From Rubrivivax gelatinosus (GTDB lineage: Bacteria; Pseudomonadota; Gammaproteobacteria; Burkholderiales; Burkholderiaceae_C), in the NCBI RefSeq assembly GCF_016583785.1, contig NZ_NRRU01000042.1:1-43813 (forward strand): a stretch of 43,813 nucleotides of DNA, in the 5' to 3' direction. The notes under the pieces are model-generated. The model worked only from the letters and a program-made list of their open reading frames with translations, made no database searches and was not told where the DNA came from. Positions 36,596 through 43,813 of this stretch are shown one piece after another. Position 1 is the first letter of the stretch. Each line of letters starts with the position of its first letter. The translations under genes and the position numbers were made by a program.

Positions 36596-36802
36596 ATGTC
36601 GAGGAACACCGCGCTGCGGCTCTTGCTGGCCGCGATCTGCGCCGTCGCCGTGCTGCTCGGTTTCGGGCAGCTGGTGCAGCTCAGCGTCGAGCAGGGCGAC
36701 CGGCGCCGCGCCGCGACGCGCGAGCGCCAGGCTGCGGCCTGGCGCTGCGCGCTGCCGGCCGCGAGCCTGGAGCGCAGCGACTGCCGCGCCGCGCTGCCCT
36801 GA
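36596..36802 (+). CDS. Small membrane-anchored hypothetical protein
   Basis: 68 residues starting MSRNTALRLLLAA. One N-terminal hydrophobic helix (about residues 7-27) is followed by an Arg-rich segment and two cysteines (WRCALP, SDCRAA) that could pair outside the membrane. It lies between the DUF4398 gene (divergent, 256-bp gap containing a CGCAGCC/GGCTGCG palindrome at 36466-36482) and arginase (convergent, 3-bp gap). The ribosome-binding site is weak. Plausible but unproven; no family recognised. Confidence 0.45.
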   Translation: MSRNTALRLLLAAICAVAVLLGFGQLVQLSVEQGDRRRAATRERQAAAWRCALPAASLERSDCRAALP

Positions 36803-36805
36803 GCC

Positions 36806-37738
36806 TCAGCGCGGCGCGCGCATCAGCGTGCTCTTGCCGAACAGGCTCTCGATCAGGTCGACCGCCAGCGCCGCGGTCTTGTTGCGCAGGTCCAGCGCCG
36901 GGTTCAGCTCCATCACGTCGAGGCTGGCCAGGCGGCCGGTGTCGGCGATCATCTCCATGCACAGCTGGGCTTCGCGGTAGGTCGGCCCGCCGGGGATCGT
37001 GGTGCCAACACCCGGGGCGATCTCGGGGTCGAGGAAGTCGACGTCGAAGCTGACGTGCAGATGGGTGTTGGCGTCCAGCGTCGCCAGCGCCAGCTCCATC
37101 GTGTGGCGCATGCCCATCTCGTCGATGAAGCGCATGTCGAAGACCTCGAGCCCCATCTCGTGCACGAAGCGCTTCTCGCCCGGGTCGACGCTGCGGATGC
37201 CGATCTGGCGCACCCACTTCGGGTTCAGCGCCGGCGCGTGGCCGCCGATCTCGACCAGCTCCTGGGGGCCGTGGCCGCAGAGGCAGGCCACCGGCATGCC
37301 GTGGATGTTGCCGCTGGGCGTCAGCAGACTGGTGTTGAAGTCGGCGTGGGCGTCGAGCCAGAGCACGCGCAGGCGTTTGCCGGCTTCGCGGCAGTGGCGC
37401 GCGACGGCGCTGATCGAGCCGATCGCCAGGCAGTGGTCGCCGCCCAGCAGGATGGGCATGCGGCCCTGCGCCAGTTCGGCGTGCACCGCGTCGTGCACGG
37501 CCTGGTTCCAGGCGACGACCTGGTCGAGGTGGCGATAGCCCTCGACCGGCGGCTGCCAGGGGTTGGACGGGCCGGTGAGGTTGCCGCGGTCCAGCACCTC
37601 GACGCCGTGCGATTCGAGCGTGGCCTGCAGGTCGGCGACCCGCATCGCCTCGGGGCCCATGCTGGCGCCGCGGGTGCCGGCGCCGACGTCGGTCGGCGCG
37701 CCGATCAGGCTCACCCGGTGGAGAGGTTCAGGCTGCAT
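36806..37738 (-). CDS. rocF: Arginase
   Basis: 310 residues, normal for arginase, which cleaves L-arginine to ornithine and urea. Dinuclear manganese ligands are all present: His102 in GGDHC, Asp129/His131/Asp133 in DAHAD, and Asp232/Asp234 in FDVDFLD. The substrate loop TPSGNIHGMP (140-149) distinguishes it from agmatinase. ATG at 37736-37738 overlaps the LOG gene end by 11 bp. It is the last gene of a moeB - LOG - arginase operon. Confidence 0.93.
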   Translation of the reverse strand: MQPEPLHRVSLIGAPTDVGAGTRGASMGPEAMRVADLQATLESHGVEVLDRGNLTGPSNPWQPPVEGYRHLDQVVAWNQAVHDAVHAELAQGRMPILLGGDHCLAIGSISAVARHCREAGKRLRVLWLDAHADFNTSLLTPSGNIHGMPVACLCGHGPQELVEIGGHAPALNPKWVRQIGIRSVDPGEKRFVHEMGLEVFDMRFIDEMGMRHTMELALATLDANTHLHVSFDVDFLDPEIAPGVGTTIPGGPTYREAQLCMEMIADTGRLASLDVMELNPALDLRNKTAALAVDLIESLFGKSTLMRAPR

Positions 37739-38627
37739 GCAGCGGCTCCTCGGTGGGGCGGGAATCGAAACCGTAGAACGAGGCCAGGTGCTCCCAGGCC
37801 TCCTCGGCAGTCTCGACGAAACGGAACAGGTTCAGGTCGCCGGGGCCGATCATCCCGGTCTCGACCAGGTGTTCGAAGTTGATCAGCTTCTCCCAGAAGG
37901 CGCGCCCGAACAGCAGGATGGGGCGCGGCCGGCTCTTGCCGGTCTGGATCAGCGTCATCGTCTCGAAGAGCTCGTCCAGCGTGCCGAAGCCGCCGGGGAA
38001 ACACACCAGCGCGATGCTGCGCATCACGAAGTGCATCTTGCGCAGCGCGAAGTAGTGGAACTGGAAACACAGCTCCGGCGTGATGTACGGGTTGGGCGCC
38101 TGCTCGTGCGGCAGCACGATGTTCAGGCCGATGCTCTTGCCGCCGACCTCGTAGGCGCCGCGGTTGCCGGCTTCCATGATGCCGGGGCCGCCGCCGGTGA
38201 CGACGTAGATCGGCGTCTCGAGCGAGGCCGAACGCTGGGTGACGATGGCGGCGAAACGCCGCGCCTGCTCGTAGTAGGCGCTCATCGCCAGCGCCGCCTC
38301 GGCGCGCGCCAGCGCGGTGGCGTCGCCGGTGCTGCGCGCGGCCTCCAGGCGTTCGCGTGCCTGCTGCTCGGGCAGCACGCGCGCGCTGCCGAAGATCACG
38401 ATCGTCGACTCGATGCCCTGCTCGCGCTGCACCATCTCGGGCTTGAGCAGTTCGAGCTGCATGCGCACCGTGCGCAACTCCTCGCGCAGCAGGAACTGGG
38501 TGTCGGTGAACGCGAGCCGGTACGCGCTCTCGGGGCCGGCGTAGCGCTGGGCTTCCAGCGTGCGCGCGTCTTCCTCGGCGGTCGGGAAGTTGCGCGAGGT
38601 CAGGTTCGGGTGTCCAGGATCGTTCAT
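37728..38627 (-). CDS. LOG family protein (TIGR00730-like)
   Basis: 299 residues. Rossmann-fold LOG motifs: IFGSARV, GGGPGIMEAGNRGA (145-158) and PGGFGTLDELFE (211-222), the nucleotide-binding and catalytic PGGxGTxxE signature. Family members split cytokinin or nucleoside 5'-monophosphates into base and ribose 5-phosphate, though bacterial substrates are often unknown. An extra about 70-residue N-terminal helical part makes it longer than minimal LOG proteins. ATG 38625-38627 overlaps the moeB stop (ATGA). Confidence 0.9.
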   Translation of the reverse strand: MNDPGHPNLTSRNFPTAEEDARTLEAQRYAGPESAYRLAFTDTQFLLREELRTVRMQLELLKPEMVQREQGIESTIVIFGSARVLPEQQARERLEAARSTGDATALARAEAALAMSAYYEQARRFAAIVTQRSASLETPIYVVTGGGPGIMEAGNRGAYEVGGKSIGLNIVLPHEQAPNPYITPELCFQFHYFALRKMHFVMRSIALVCFPGGFGTLDELFETMTLIQTGKSRPRPILLFGRAFWEKLINFEHLVETGMIGPGDLNLFRFVETAEEAWEHLASFYGFDSRPTEEPLHAA

Positions 38628-39382
38628 GTGGGCGAGCTTAAACGGCAGACCGGACAGGCGTCGGTGCGCGCGACGCGGATCTCGTCGAAACGCATCGCCA
38701 GCGCGTCCAGCATCAGCAGCCGGCCGGCGAGCGGCTCGCCGATGCCGGCCAGCAGCTTCAGCGCCTCGGCGGCCTGGGTGCTGCCGACGATGCCGACCAG
38801 CGGCGCGAACACGCCCATCGTCGCGCAGGCGGCGTCTTCGTGGCCGGCGTCGGGTGCGAACAGGCAGGCGTAGCAGGGGGCGTCGGCGCGGCGCGCGTCG
38901 AAGACCGCGATCTGGGCGTCGAAGCCGATCGCCGCGCCCGAGACCAGCGGCCGGCGGTGCTGCACGCAGGCGGCGTTGACGGCGTGGCGGGTGCGGAAGT
39001 TGTCGCTGCAGTCGATGACGACGTCGGCCTGCGGCACCAGTTCGGCCAGCAGCGCGGCGTCGGCGCGGCGCACCAGCGGCTGCACCACGACCTCGGGGTT
39101 CAGCGCCGCGATCGCCGCGGCCAGCGACTCGGCCTTGGGCGTGCCGACGCGGTCCATGCGGTGCGCGATCTGGCGCTGCAGATTGGTGGTGTCGACGCGG
39201 TCGTCGTCGACGACGGTGATGCGGCCGACGCCGGCGCTGCCAAGGTACAGCCCGACCGGCGAGCCCAGGCCGCCGGCGCCGATGACGAGTGCGTGCGCGG
39301 CCAGCAGCCGCTGCTGGCCTTCGATGCCGATGGCGTCGAGCAGGATGTGGCGCGAGTAGCGCAGAAGCTGGTCGTCTCTCAC
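38624..39382 (-). CDS. moeB: Molybdopterin-synthase adenylyltransferase / ThiF-HesA family
   Basis: 252 residues. The nucleotide-binding motif GAGGLGSPVG (36-44) and R70/Q71 region NLQRQI match E1-like enzymes that adenylate the C-terminal glycine of MoaD or ThiS. Two CxxC pairs, C170/C173 and C243/C246, should bind zinc; Cys186 in ACATMGVFAP corresponds to the conserved cysteine. No rhodanese domain is fused. MoeB and ThiF cannot be told apart from sequence alone. First gene of the operon with LOG and arginase; it diverges from the PEP-CTERM gene. Confidence 0.88.
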   Translation of the reverse strand: MRDDQLLRYSRHILLDAIGIEGQQRLLAAHALVIGAGGLGSPVGLYLGSAGVGRITVVDDDRVDTTNLQRQIAHRMDRVGTPKAESLAAAIAALNPEVVVQPLVRRADAALLAELVPQADVVIDCSDNFRTRHAVNAACVQHRRPLVSGAAIGFDAQIAVFDARRADAPCYACLFAPDAGHEDAACATMGVFAPLVGIVGSTQAAEALKLLAGIGEPLAGRLLMLDALAMRFDEIRVARTDACPVCRLSSPT

Positions 39383-39493
39383 GTCCGGCTACAGCTCTTT
39401 CCAGAAACAGCCCTTTCGGGCTCGGGACGCGGGGTGGGGCACGGGCGGCGGCTTGGGCAGGCTCGGAGGCCTCACCACCTGCAGGAGACTGCC

Positions 39494-40078
39494 GTGCCGA
39501 CCTTGCAGCATTGTGTCGCGGCCGCTGTGCTGGCCGCCGGCCTGGGCAGCAGCGCCCGGGCCGCCGAGCTCGTCGACTTCGACGAGTTCAGCGAACGTTT
39601 CCAGGGCGCGGCCAGTTTCGTCTCGGGCCCGCTGACATTCAGCTCGGACTCGGGTTACCTGGGCGTCGAGATCGCCGCGCCGGCCAACGGCGCCGACAAC
39701 GGCACGCCCTACCTCGTCGACGCGCGCGGCAGCTTCGGCTTCGCTCGCAGCGACGGCCAGGCGTTCGTGCTGGACAGCTTCGACATCGGCCAGAGCTGGT
39801 TCACGTCCGCGCCGACGGCGTCGGTCACGGTCAGCTACGACCGGGTGGGCGGCGGCACGACGAGCGAAACCTTGACGCTGACGCACGACTTCAGCAGCTT
39901 CGCGCGCGGGCTGGCGGTCACCGCGGTGCACTTCGACCTCACCGACGGCTCGCTCGGTGGTGGTTATGTCGCGCTGGACAACATCACGATCAGCGCGGTG
40001 CCCGAGCCGGCCACCTGGGCCAGCTTCGCGCTCGGCCTGGCGGCGCTGGGCGCGGCCAGGCGCCGGCGCCCGGGCTGA
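39494..40078 (+). CDS. PEP-CTERM sorted extracellular protein
   Basis: 194 residues. Signal peptide (cleavage near ARAAELVD), a beta-rich Ser/Thr/Gly body resembling carbohydrate-binding-like exported proteins, and a C-terminal sorting tag: VPEPATWASFALGLAALG followed by Arg-rich ARRRR. The tag is recognised by exosortase (EpsH/XrtA-type) in the inner membrane; no exosortase is in this window. Start GTG at 39494 has AGGAG 7 nt upstream, and the longer frame upstream is shadow. The body function is unknown. Confidence 0.85.
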   Translation: MPTLQHCVAAAVLAAGLGSSARAAELVDFDEFSERFQGAASFVSGPLTFSSDSGYLGVEIAAPANGADNGTPYLVDARGSFGFARSDGQAFVLDSFDIGQSWFTSAPTASVTVSYDRVGGGTTSETLTLTHDFSSFARGLAVTAVHFDLTDGSLGGGYVALDNITISAVPEPATWASFALGLAALGAARRRRPG

Positions 40079-40084
40079 GGGGCG

Positions 40085-40114
40085 GCCGGCGCGGACGCCG
40101 TCGTCCGTGCCGGC
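40085..40114. terminator. Bidirectional-type hairpin between PEP-CTERM gene and ctpA
   Basis: 13-bp arms (40085-40097 and 40102-40114; GCCGGCGCGGACG against CGTCCGTGCCGGC) with a single G-T pair and a 4-nt loop, in the 44-bp gap between convergent genes. No T tract follows on the plus strand. Confidence 0.65.
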
Positions 40115-40122
40115 ACTTCGTT

Positions 40123-41562
40123 TCACTGCTTGTCTTCGGGCGCTTCGGCCTGGCGTTCGACGGCGGTCTTGCTGACGATCACCGGCTTGCCACGCAGCTG
40201 GTTGAAGGCCTGCACCAGCGGGAAGTCCTCGGCGCTGCCGAACTCGGGCAGCGGCTTGGGCACTTCCTTGCTCTTGGCGAACTGCTCCTCGAGCTTCTGG
40301 CGCGCTTCCTCGCGTGCCTTCTCGCGCGCCGCGTCCTTCTTCTCCTCGGCACCTTGCAGGTGCTTCTCGAGGTCGGCTTCGCGCATGCGCAGCGCGGCGA
40401 AGACGTTGCCTTCGGCGGTTTCGTCGAGCCAGACGTCGGGCACGATGCCCTTGGCCTGGATCGAGCGGCCCGAAGGCGTGTAGTAGCGCGCAGTCGTGAT
40501 CTTCAGCGCCGTGTCGGCCGACAGCGGGCGCACGGTCTGCACCGAGCCCTTGCCGAAGGTCTGCGCGCCCATCACGGTCGCGCGCTTGTGATCCTGCAGC
40601 GCGCCGGCGACGATCTCGCTGGCCGAGGCCGAACCTTCGTTGACCAGCACCACCAGCGGCACCGTCTTCAGCGCCGCCGGCAGCTTCTTCAGCGGGTCGT
40701 TGCCGGCGCGGCGCAGGTAGTACTCGGGCGCGGCCTTGAAGGTGGCCTTGGAGTCGGCGATCTGGCCGTTGGTCGAGACCACGACCACGTCCTGCGGCAG
40801 GAAGGCCGCGGCGATCGCGACCGCGCCGTCGAGCAGGCCGCCCGGGTCGTTGCGCAGATCGAGCACGATGCCCTTGAGGTTCGGGTCCTGCTTGTAGAGC
40901 TCATCGAGCTTGCGCACGAAGTCGTCGACGGTACGGTCCTGGAACTGGCTCACGCGCAGCCAGGCGTAGCCGGGCTCGAACATCTTCGCGCGCACGCTCT
41001 GCACGCGGATCTCCTCGCGCGTGATCGTCACCGGGAAGCTGCGGTTCTCGCTCTTGCGCAGCACCGTCAGGCTGACCTTGGTGTTGGGCTCGCCGCGCAT
41101 GCGCTTGACCGCCTGGTCGACCGACAGGCCCTTGACCGCGGTGTCGTCGATGCGCGTGATTAGGTCACCGGGCTTCAGGCCTGCGCGGAAGGCGGGCGAA
41201 CCTTCGATCGGCGAGACCACCTTGACCAGGCCGTCTTCCATGCCCATCTCGATGCCGATGCCGACGAACTTGCCGCCGGTGCTCTCGCGGAATTCCTTGA
41301 AGCTCTTCTTGTCGAAATACTGCGAGTGCGGGTCCAGCCCGGCGACCATGCCGCCGATGGCGTCGGAGATCAGCTTCTTCTCGTCGACCGGCTCGACGTA
41401 GTCGCTCTTGATCATGCCGAAGACCGCGGCGAGCTGCTGCAGCTCTTCCAGCGGCAGCGGCGCCAGCGTGCTGCGCGCATTCGCCTGCAACTGCAGCGTC
41501 GTCATCGCGCCAGCCAGCGCGCCCACGGCCAGCAGCCCGGCCACTCTCAGTTTTGCACCCAT
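40123..41562 (-). CDS. ctpA: C-terminal processing peptidase (S41, CtpA type)
   Basis: 479 residues. An N-terminal signal or anchor helix (residues 5-27), then a PDZ domain (about 95-180, GIGIEM and GSPAFRAGLKPGD) inserted in the protease. The Ser-Lys dyad is Ser313 in NEGSASASE and Lys338 in TFGKGS, 25 residues apart as in Prc. DLRNDPGG is the conserved block of the S41 core. A Lys/Glu-rich helical stretch lies at about 395-435. It cuts periplasmic substrates from their C-termini, often cell-wall hydrolases, with help from a lipoprotein adaptor. ATG at 41560-41562. Single-gene unit. Confidence 0.93.
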   Translation of the reverse strand: MGAKLRVAGLLAVGALAGAMTTLQLQANARSTLAPLPLEELQQLAAVFGMIKSDYVEPVDEKKLISDAIGGMVAGLDPHSQYFDKKSFKEFRESTGGKFVGIGIEMGMEDGLVKVVSPIEGSPAFRAGLKPGDLITRIDDTAVKGLSVDQAVKRMRGEPNTKVSLTVLRKSENRSFPVTITREEIRVQSVRAKMFEPGYAWLRVSQFQDRTVDDFVRKLDELYKQDPNLKGIVLDLRNDPGGLLDGAVAIAAAFLPQDVVVVSTNGQIADSKATFKAAPEYYLRRAGNDPLKKLPAALKTVPLVVLVNEGSASASEIVAGALQDHKRATVMGAQTFGKGSVQTVRPLSADTALKITTARYYTPSGRSIQAKGIVPDVWLDETAEGNVFAALRMREADLEKHLQGAEEKKDAAREKAREEARQKLEEQFAKSKEVPKPLPEFGSAEDFPLVQAFNQLRGKPVIVSKTAVERQAEAPEDKQ

Positions 41563-41600
41563 AGACGTCCAACTCCGATGGCAGACCTGCTCTGCGCATC

Positions 41601-41606
41601 AGTATA
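41601..41606 (-). promoter_or_regulatory. Candidate -10 element of ctpA
   Basis: TATACT on the minus strand (5/6 to the sigma-70 consensus), 38 nt upstream of the ctpA ATG. It is unusual in this GC-rich gap; no good -35 hexamer is seen at 16-18 bp. Confidence 0.4.
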
Positions 41607-41749
41607 GGGGGCCGGGTTGTGCCGCGGCCCGACAGGGAGATGGCGGACTTCCCGCATCGGGCGTGCGTCCTGCACGGATACGGGCGCAGCGGCGCGCGCG
41701 CGCCCGGCGATCGCGGTCAACCGCCAGCACCACCCCCGCCCCCGCCCGC

Positions 41750-41838
41750 CACCAAGCTACCCGCCACGGACCGGCTCCGCCGGTCCGTAGGCGGACGGCC
41801 CCCATGGGGGGTAGCGAGCGCTAGCGAGCTTGGGGGCC
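41750..41838. repeat. Compound palindromic intergenic repeat
   Basis: A nested inverted-repeat element. A central perfect hairpin has arms CGGACCGGC / GCCGGTCCG (41767-41787). A second palindrome GGCCCCCATGGGGG lies just after it. Outer complementary arms CCAAGCTACCC (41752-41762) and GGGTAGC...GCTTGG enclose it on the right, and the imperfect palindrome AGCGAGCGCTAGCGAGCT lies near 41814-41831. The rest of the gap 41563-41750 shows only low-complexity CG and C tracts. The element runs into the 3' end of the iron ABC ATPase gene and supplies its last codons and TAG stop. It resembles REP-type elements of Burkholderiales. Confidence 0.65.
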
Positions 41839-42900
41839 AAACACCACGACGTGGTCGACTTCGACCCGGATGCCTATCCATTCGCCGATCTGGTGGTCGT
41901 GGTGCGAAGGCACGTGCGCCAGCAGGCGTTCGCCGCTGGCCAGACGCAGCGTGTAGAGGAACTCGGCGCCGCGGAAGGCCTTGCGTTCGATGCAGGCCTT
42001 CACCGGGCTGGTGTCGTCGTGCACGATGTCATCGGCGCGCAGCAGCAGCTCGCATTCGCCTTCGGCGTAAGCGCCGGGCAGGGGGCATTCGGTGACGTTC
42101 TTCAGCGTGCCCAGCGGCGTGCGCACGCTGGGCACGCCGGCAACGGCCTCGATGCGCGCCGGCGCGAACACGCCGTGGCCGATGAAGCCGGCGACGAAAC
42201 GGCTCGCCGGCCGGTGGTAGAGCGTGTAGGCATCGTCCCACTGCTCGAGCCGGCCCTGCTGCATCACGCCGATCAGGTCGCCGAGTGCGAAGGCCTCGAA
42301 CTGGTCGTGCGTGACCAGCAGCGCCGTCGTGCCGCTGGCCTTCAGGATCGCGCGCAGCTCGTGCGCCAGCGACTCGCGCAGGTCGGCGTCCAGGCTGGAG
42401 AAGGGTTCGTCCAGCAGCAGCAGCCCCGGGCTGGGCGCCAGCGCCCGCGCCAGCGCGATGCGCTGCTGCTGGCCACCCGAGAGCTGGTGCGGCGCACGCT
42501 TGGCGGCGTGAGCGAGCCCGACCAGGTCCAGCATCGCCGCCACGCGTGCCTCGCGCTCGGCGCGCGGCAGCGGCTTGATGCCGAAGGCGATGTTGTCGGC
42601 CACGCTCAGGTGCGGGAACAGCGCGTAGTCCTGGAACACCATGCCGATGCGGCGCGCCTCGGGCGCGACGTGCACACCGGCCGATGCGTCCGACAGCGTG
42701 CGCCCGGCCATCGTGATGCGGCCGCCGGCGCAGCGTTCGAGCCCGGCGACCGCCCGCAGCAGCGAGGTCTTGCCGCAGCCCGAAGGCCCCAGCAGCACGC
42801 CGATCTGGCCCGGCGCGAGCGCGATCGAGACCTGGTCGACCGCGGCGCGGGTGGCGGCGCGCGGGTAGCGCACCGATACGGATTCCACGCTCAGAAACAT
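41821..42900 (-). CDS. fbpC: Iron(III) ABC transporter ATP-binding protein (FbpC type)
   Basis: 359 residues. Walker A GPSGCGKT (38-45), Q-loop MVFQDYALFPH, signature LSGGQQQR, Walker B LLLLDEPFSSLD, switch VTHDQFEAFALGD, then a C-terminal TOBE-type domain. The LFPHLSVADNIAFG and LDLVGL segments are like FbpC/AfuC. ATG at 42898-42900. The last residues (GPQAR) and the TAG fall in an intergenic repeat. It diverges from the permease gene over 80 bp carrying a Fur-box-like site, which is unusual because fbpA-B-C are normally collinear. Role: energises ferric iron import from the periplasm. Confidence 0.85.
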   Translation of the reverse strand: MFLSVESVSVRYPRAATRAAVDQVSIALAPGQIGVLLGPSGCGKTSLLRAVAGLERCAGGRITMAGRTLSDASAGVHVAPEARRIGMVFQDYALFPHLSVADNIAFGIKPLPRAEREARVAAMLDLVGLAHAAKRAPHQLSGGQQQRIALARALAPSPGLLLLDEPFSSLDADLRESLAHELRAILKASGTTALLVTHDQFEAFALGDLIGVMQQGRLEQWDDAYTLYHRPASRFVAGFIGHGVFAPARIEAVAGVPSVRTPLGTLKNVTECPLPGAYAEGECELLLRADDIVHDDTSPVKACIERKAFRGAEFLYTLRLASGERLLAHVPSHHDHQIGEWIGIRVEVDHVVVFGPQAR

Positions 42901-42902
42901 CG

Positions 42903-42921
42903 GAAGATGATAATCGTTCGC
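42903..42921. promoter_or_regulatory. Candidate Fur box between fbpC and fbpB
   Basis: GAAGATGATAATCGTTCGC matches the 19-bp Fur consensus at about 14 of 19 positions; the middle hexamer GATAAT is perfect. It lies 3 bp from the fbpC start and 60 bp from fbpB in a locally AT-rich patch that continues to about 42935. Binding by iron-loaded Fur would repress both genes. Position and neighbouring function support the call. Confidence 0.65.
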
Positions 42922-42980
42922 ATCTTTTAATTGATCCAGATCACCGGGAGGCGCGCCGCCCGGCCCGGGTTTCCATCGCG

Positions 42981-43813
42981 ATGCGCCTGCTGCTGACCCT
43001 GCTCTGCGTGACCCTGGCGCTGCCGGTGCTGGGCGTGCTCGGCGCCTGGGCCGCACTCGACGAAGCGGCGCTGGCGCTGCTGCGCCACCAGGCGCAGACG
43101 GTGATGGCCGACTACACGCTGCAGTCGGCGCTGCTGGTGCTGGGCGTGGGCCTGGGCGTGACGCTGGTCGGCACCGGGGCCGCGGTCGTGGTAGCGCTGT
43201 TCGACTTTCCGGGCCGGCGCGCTTTCGAATGGGCGCTGCTGCTGCCGCTGGCGATGCCGGCCTACGTGCTGGCCTACGCCTGGACCGACGCGCTGCAGTA
43301 CAGCGGCCCGGTCCAGGTGGGCCTGCGTGCGCTCACCGGCGCCCAGGGCGCGCTGTGGCCCGACGTGCGCAGCCTCTGGGGCGCGGTGCTGCTGTTCGTG
43401 CTCTGCCTCTACCCCTACGTCTACCTGCTGGCGCGGGCCGCGCTCGGCGAACGCGCGGCGCCGATGATGGAAGCGGCGCGCCTGCTCGGCGCCGGGCTGC
43501 GCCGGCGCATCTTCGAGGTGGCGCTGCCGCTGGCGCGGCCGGCGATCACCGCCGGCGTTGCGCTGGCGCTGATGGAGACGCTGGCCGACTACGGCGTCGG
43601 TAGTTACTTCGGCCTGTCCACCTTCAGCACCGGCATCTACAAAGCCTGGCTGGTGATGTACGACCGGGTCGCGGCGGCGCAGCTGGCCTCGCTGCTGCTG
43701 GCTGCGGTGGCGCTGCTGCTGTTCGTCGAGCGGCGCGCGCAGCGCCGCCTGCGCTTCGCCGCAGCGCGCCCGGGCGGCGCCGGCTCGGCCGAGACGCGGC
43801 CGCTGCGGCTGCG
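42981..43813 (+). CDS. fbpB: Iron(III) ABC transporter permease (FbpB type), N-terminal part
   Basis: Open to the end of the window; the first 277 residues are visible, starting MRLLLTLLCVTLALPVLG. Hydrophobic helices alternate with a binding-protein-dependent permease domain. FPGRRAFEWALLLPLAMP is followed by AYVLAYAWTD, typical for FbpB, and the first EAA loop is MEAARLLGAGLRRRIFEVALP. TLADYGVGSYFGLSTFSTGI is a family hallmark. FbpB proteins usually have two such halves (500-700 residues), so about half is missing. The Shine-Dalgarno near ATG 42981 is poor, and GGGAGG lies too far upstream (26 nt). It pairs with the divergent fbpC; the iron-binding protein gene is not visible. Confidence 0.87.
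   Translation, partial: MRLLLTLLCVTLALPVLGVLGAWAALDEAALALLRHQAQTVMADYTLQSALLVLGVGLGVTLVGTGAAVVVALFDFPGRRAFEWALLLPLAMPAYVLAYAWTDALQYSGPVQVGLRALTGAQGALWPDVRSLWGAVLLFVLCLYPYVYLLARAALGERAAPMMEAARLLGAGLRRRIFEVALPLARPAITAGVALALMETLADYGVGSYFGLSTFSTGIYKAWLVMYDRVAAAQLASLLLAAVALLLFVERRAQRRLRFAAARPGGAGSAETRPLRL

Noticed and set aside
36418..37053. Plus-strand 211-codon frame over the DUF4398 upstream region and arginase end
   Set aside because: Arg/Cys-rich shadow translation; only the 68-residue frame at 36596-36802 has a plausible membrane helix.
42940..42980. Alternative upstream start for fbpB using the GGGAGG at 42946-42951
   Set aside because: No ATG, GTG or TTG lies in frame between that sequence and 42981, so the ATG at 42981 was kept despite the poor ribosome binding site.

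Overview
The window comes from a very GC-rich bacterial chromosome with strong G/C preference at third codon positions. Gene content fits a betaproteobacterium of the order Burkholderiales, in the Rubrivivax/Leptothrix/Roseateles neighbourhood. The pointers are a FimT-PilV-PilW-PilX minor pilin cluster, a PEP-CTERM protein, tandem Crp/Fnr-type regulators, a ligase-associated-type DEXH helicase and short palindromic intergenic repeats. This placement is inferred from gene families, not from a marker gene. No rRNA, tRNA, CRISPR array, insertion sequence or phage gene was recognised. The window looks like core or housekeeping chromosome rather than an island.

Layout. Positions 1-5817 hold the end of one MFS transporter, a second MFS transporter (YbjJ-like) and a four-gene ABC sugar importer (binding protein, two permeases, ATPase; ThuEFGK-like) on the minus strand. 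Positions 5933-11142 hold a Rhizobium-etli-type L-asparaginase, divergent from a tightly coupled set: a DUF429 protein, a DEXH helicase and a DUF1232 membrane protein (consecutive ATGA overlaps), then an exported SNase-fold protein whose catalytic residues look lost. A palindromic repeat region (11139-11401) separates these from a peptide-type binding protein and a class-I glutamine-amidotransferase-like hydrolase. Positions 13923-17354 encode Na/Pi and SulP anion transporters. Positions 17332-21403 are a five-gene type IV minor pilin operon ending in an unusually long PilX-like protein with a beta-helix-like repeat domain.

Positions 21725-25859 hold a D-amino-acid dehydrogenase resembling DauA, a PRC-barrel protein, a cytoplasmic diguanylate cyclase preceded by a well-formed 18-codon leader ORF, and two tandem Crp/Fnr-type regulators. 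Positions 26037-35052 are three overlapping plus-strand genes: a fatty-acid-hydroxylase-fold membrane protein, a 76-residue membrane protein and a 2743-residue cyclic beta-1,2-glucan synthase. Positions 35069-36339 encode a DUF4398 lipoprotein and an OmpA-type lipoprotein. Positions 36806-39382 are an overlapping moeB / LOG / arginase operon. A PEP-CTERM protein, a CtpA-type S41 protease, a second palindromic repeat element, and a divergent Fe(III) ABC transporter pair (fbpC / fbpB, the latter cut by the window end) with a Fur-box-like site close the window.

The parts most worth following up are the PilX-like protein with its beta-helix extension and no PilY1 nearby, the coupled DUF429-helicase-DUF1232 set, the coupled hydroxylase/small protein/glucan synthase genes, the leader ORF of the diguanylate cyclase, and two repeat elements that supply the last codons of neighbouring genes. 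All family assignments were made by reading motifs by eye; no database search was run.
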